A stretch of 7,122 nucleotides of DNA from Candidatus Obscuribacterales bacterium (lineage in GTDB: Bacteria > Cyanobacteriota > Vampirovibrionia > Obscuribacterales > Obscuribacteraceae), in assembly GCA_021732245.1 (NCBI GenBank), contig JAKFVJ010000071.1, positions 1 through 7,122 of the forward strand, written 5' to 3'. Below are positions 6,014 to 7,122 of this stretch, piece after piece. Position numbers and translations under genes: made by a program. Under the pieces are notes generated by a model that was not told where the DNA came from, ran no database searches, and worked only from the letters and a program-made list of their open reading frames with translations. Each line of letters starts with the position of its first letter. Within the stretch, counting starts at the first letter, position 1.

Positions 6014-7122
6014 TTATCTGCTGGACTTGCCCTGAGGACGGGATGCCGATGGTGTGCTGGACTTGTCCACTATTTTTGAATCGGTAATGAACCACTGTCC
6101 GTCTTTTTTCTCGAGCGTGTAATTGACCTTGTAGTTGTCGTCTTGTTCCTTAATTACTTGTCCTGTCGCATCATCCATCAATTTGCTTATTTCTTTGATT
6201 TCAACAAACACAGCATATTTTTGTCCGGGAACTAATTCGCTGAAATGGTCGATTGTTGCTCCCTTGGGATTCATATCGTAATACTTGTGATTGACTGACA
6301 GCCACTTAATAGCGTCTGTCTGGCGAATCAAAGCATTGCCGTTAAGTACTTGAGACAAATCCTCAGTTTTACGCTGGCGCACGGCAATTTTTTTGATGTC
6401 TTGCCATGATTGAATTGTTTTAGAAAATGTTTCAGTCAGCTCATTGTTTGATGGGGACGCTGGTTTCTCCTGGTTTTGTCTAATGATAAAGTCGGTTGAT
6501 TTGTTTCCCTTATTCAAGAAGCTGAAACGACCCGGCTGTTCTTTAACTTCTTTGGAGTGCTCTTTCAACACATCCGGGCTGGCGTCTTTGGAGACGACGC
6601 TTATTACATATGAAAATTTGCCGTCACCTGTATCTTGTTTGTTAACGGTGGTGATATAGCGTCCGGCGTTGATTGTAATTGGACTAGTATTGGATTGGTT
6701 AAGCAAACCGTCTTTGGCTTCTTCCAATTGTTGGTTGAAATCCAAGATTGTTTTTGGTTTTACATTGAGACCTTCAAGTAAAAATTCTGATGCGACTTGC
6801 AAATCCAAAAAGTCGTCATAGGTAGCACCTTTATTGACCAGATTGAAAGTTGCTTCAGCGATGCGCCCGCCGGCTAAGTGCAGGTTTAAATTATTGCCCG
6901 CTTCGTCTACGAAAACATCATCAGCTCCTGCTTGTCTGTGAAACGGACCAACGCCCGGCCAGCCACCTTGCTTGATGAAATGACTACCTGTGAACTCATC
7001 AAGTTTTGATAGCGGTGCTGTAGCTGATGGTGCCGGCTTTGCTGGTTCGGTGAGATCGCCTTGAATAGTTGGTTGCGCATTTTGCTGTGGTGCCGCACTC
7101 GGGACAGGTGCAGTCTCGGCCG
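6014..7122 (-). CDS. Protein with C-terminal IMS (ARC6/ZipN-like, DUF4101) domain, 5' end outside window
   Basis: The frame is open from the right edge to the TAA at 6016-6014, giving 368 visible residues; the true start lies beyond the window. The TTG at 6808 is not the start because the coding frame continues upstream without a stop. Visible residues 1-37 are Pro/Ala/Thr/Gln-rich, a likely linker. Residues ~40-230 are a globular region I cannot assign. Residues ~239-352 match the IMS domain pattern: SWQDIKKIAV, VLNGNAL, WLSVNHKYYD, AVFVEIKEISKLMDDATG, NYKVNYTLEKKDGQWFITDSKIVD. This domain forms the C-terminus of ARC6 in chloroplasts and ZipN/Ftn2 in cyanobacteria, where it lies on the far side of the membrane and takes part in division-complex interactions. 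It also occurs in other cyanobacterial proteins. A short Ser/Pro/Lys tail ends the protein. It is the first visible gene of the envelope run. Domain assignment is from pattern memory and fairly strong; overall function is unknown. Confidence 0.75.
   Translation of the reverse strand, partial: AETAPVPSAAPQQNAQPTIQGDLTEPAKPAPSATAPLSKLDEFTGSHFIKQGGWPGVGPFHRQAGADDVFVDEAGNNLNLHLAGGRIAEATFNLVNKGATYDDFLDLQVASEFLLEGLNVKPKTILDFNQQLEEAKDGLLNQSNTSPITINAGRYITTVNKQDTGDGKFSYVISVVSKDASPDVLKEHSKEVKEQPGRFSFLNKGNKSTDFIIRQNQEKPASPSNNELTETFSKTIQSWQDIKKIAVRQRKTEDLSQVLNGNALIRQTDAIKWLSVNHKYYDMNPKGATIDHFSELVPGQKYAVFVEIKEISKLMDDATGQVIKEQDDNYKVNYTLEKKDGQWFITDSKIVDKSSTPSASRPQGKSSR

Noticed and set aside
6014..6808. IMS-domain protein as a complete 264-residue gene starting at TTG 6808
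   Set aside because: The same frame stays open upstream to the window edge with protein-like sequence (a Pro/Ala-rich stretch, then a globular region), so the gene is longer and cut by the edge.
6907..7098. Minus-strand open frame of 63 codons
   Set aside because: It lies in another frame of the same strand as the IMS-domain gene and its product has no recognisable features.
1..7122. CRISPR array, tRNA or rRNA gene, insertion sequence or prophage element
   Set aside because: Reading both strands showed no regular spaced repeats, cloverleaf sequences, transposase motifs or terminal repeats, and coding genes fill nearly all of the window.

Overview
The window looks like ordinary chromosomal DNA of a bacterium with moderate GC. 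It has two parts with different gene content. One lineage clue stands out. The protein at the right edge ends in what reads as an IMS domain, the ARC6/ZipN C-terminal type (PF13355/DUF4101). That domain is typical of cyanobacteria and plastids. No photosynthesis gene is present, and the other genes (an envelope M23 peptidase, a long low-complexity secreted protein, an orphan BtuF-like protein) would fit a non-photosynthetic cyanobacterial relative of the Melainabacteria/Vampirovibrionia type. This is an inference from one domain and general style, not a firm assignment.

Left part (1-2361): the 3' end of ruvC (+ strand, cut by the window edge) converges with, and overlaps by 46 bp, a minus-strand gene for a BtuF-like binding protein that lacks a signal peptide. 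Only 31 bp separate the start of that gene from a divergent plus-strand gene for an (alpha/alpha)6-barrel glycosidase of the GH63/GH37 kind (trehalase / mannosylglycerate or glucosylglycerate hydrolase group).

Right part (2371-7122): three minus-strand genes are packed with gaps of 7 and 21 bp and probably form one transcript read from right to left. In order they are: (1) a partial protein with a Pro/Ala-rich stretch and a C-terminal IMS domain; (2) an exported M23 (LytM-type) metallopeptidase preceded by a propeller-like repeat region; (3) an exported protein with a long Thr/Ala/Lys/Glu/Pro-rich linker and IPT/TIG-like Ig-fold domains at the C-terminus. All point to the cell envelope. A link to division or septum remodelling is a reasonable hypothesis because ARC6/ZipN proteins and LytM factors both work there, but the sequence does not prove it. 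The run ends 9 bp from the convergent glycosidase gene, and a 22-bp inverted repeat spans this junction.

Coding density is close to complete. No intergenic stretch exceeds 31 bp, and I see no RNA genes, mobile elements, CRISPR arrays or confident sigma-70 promoters.
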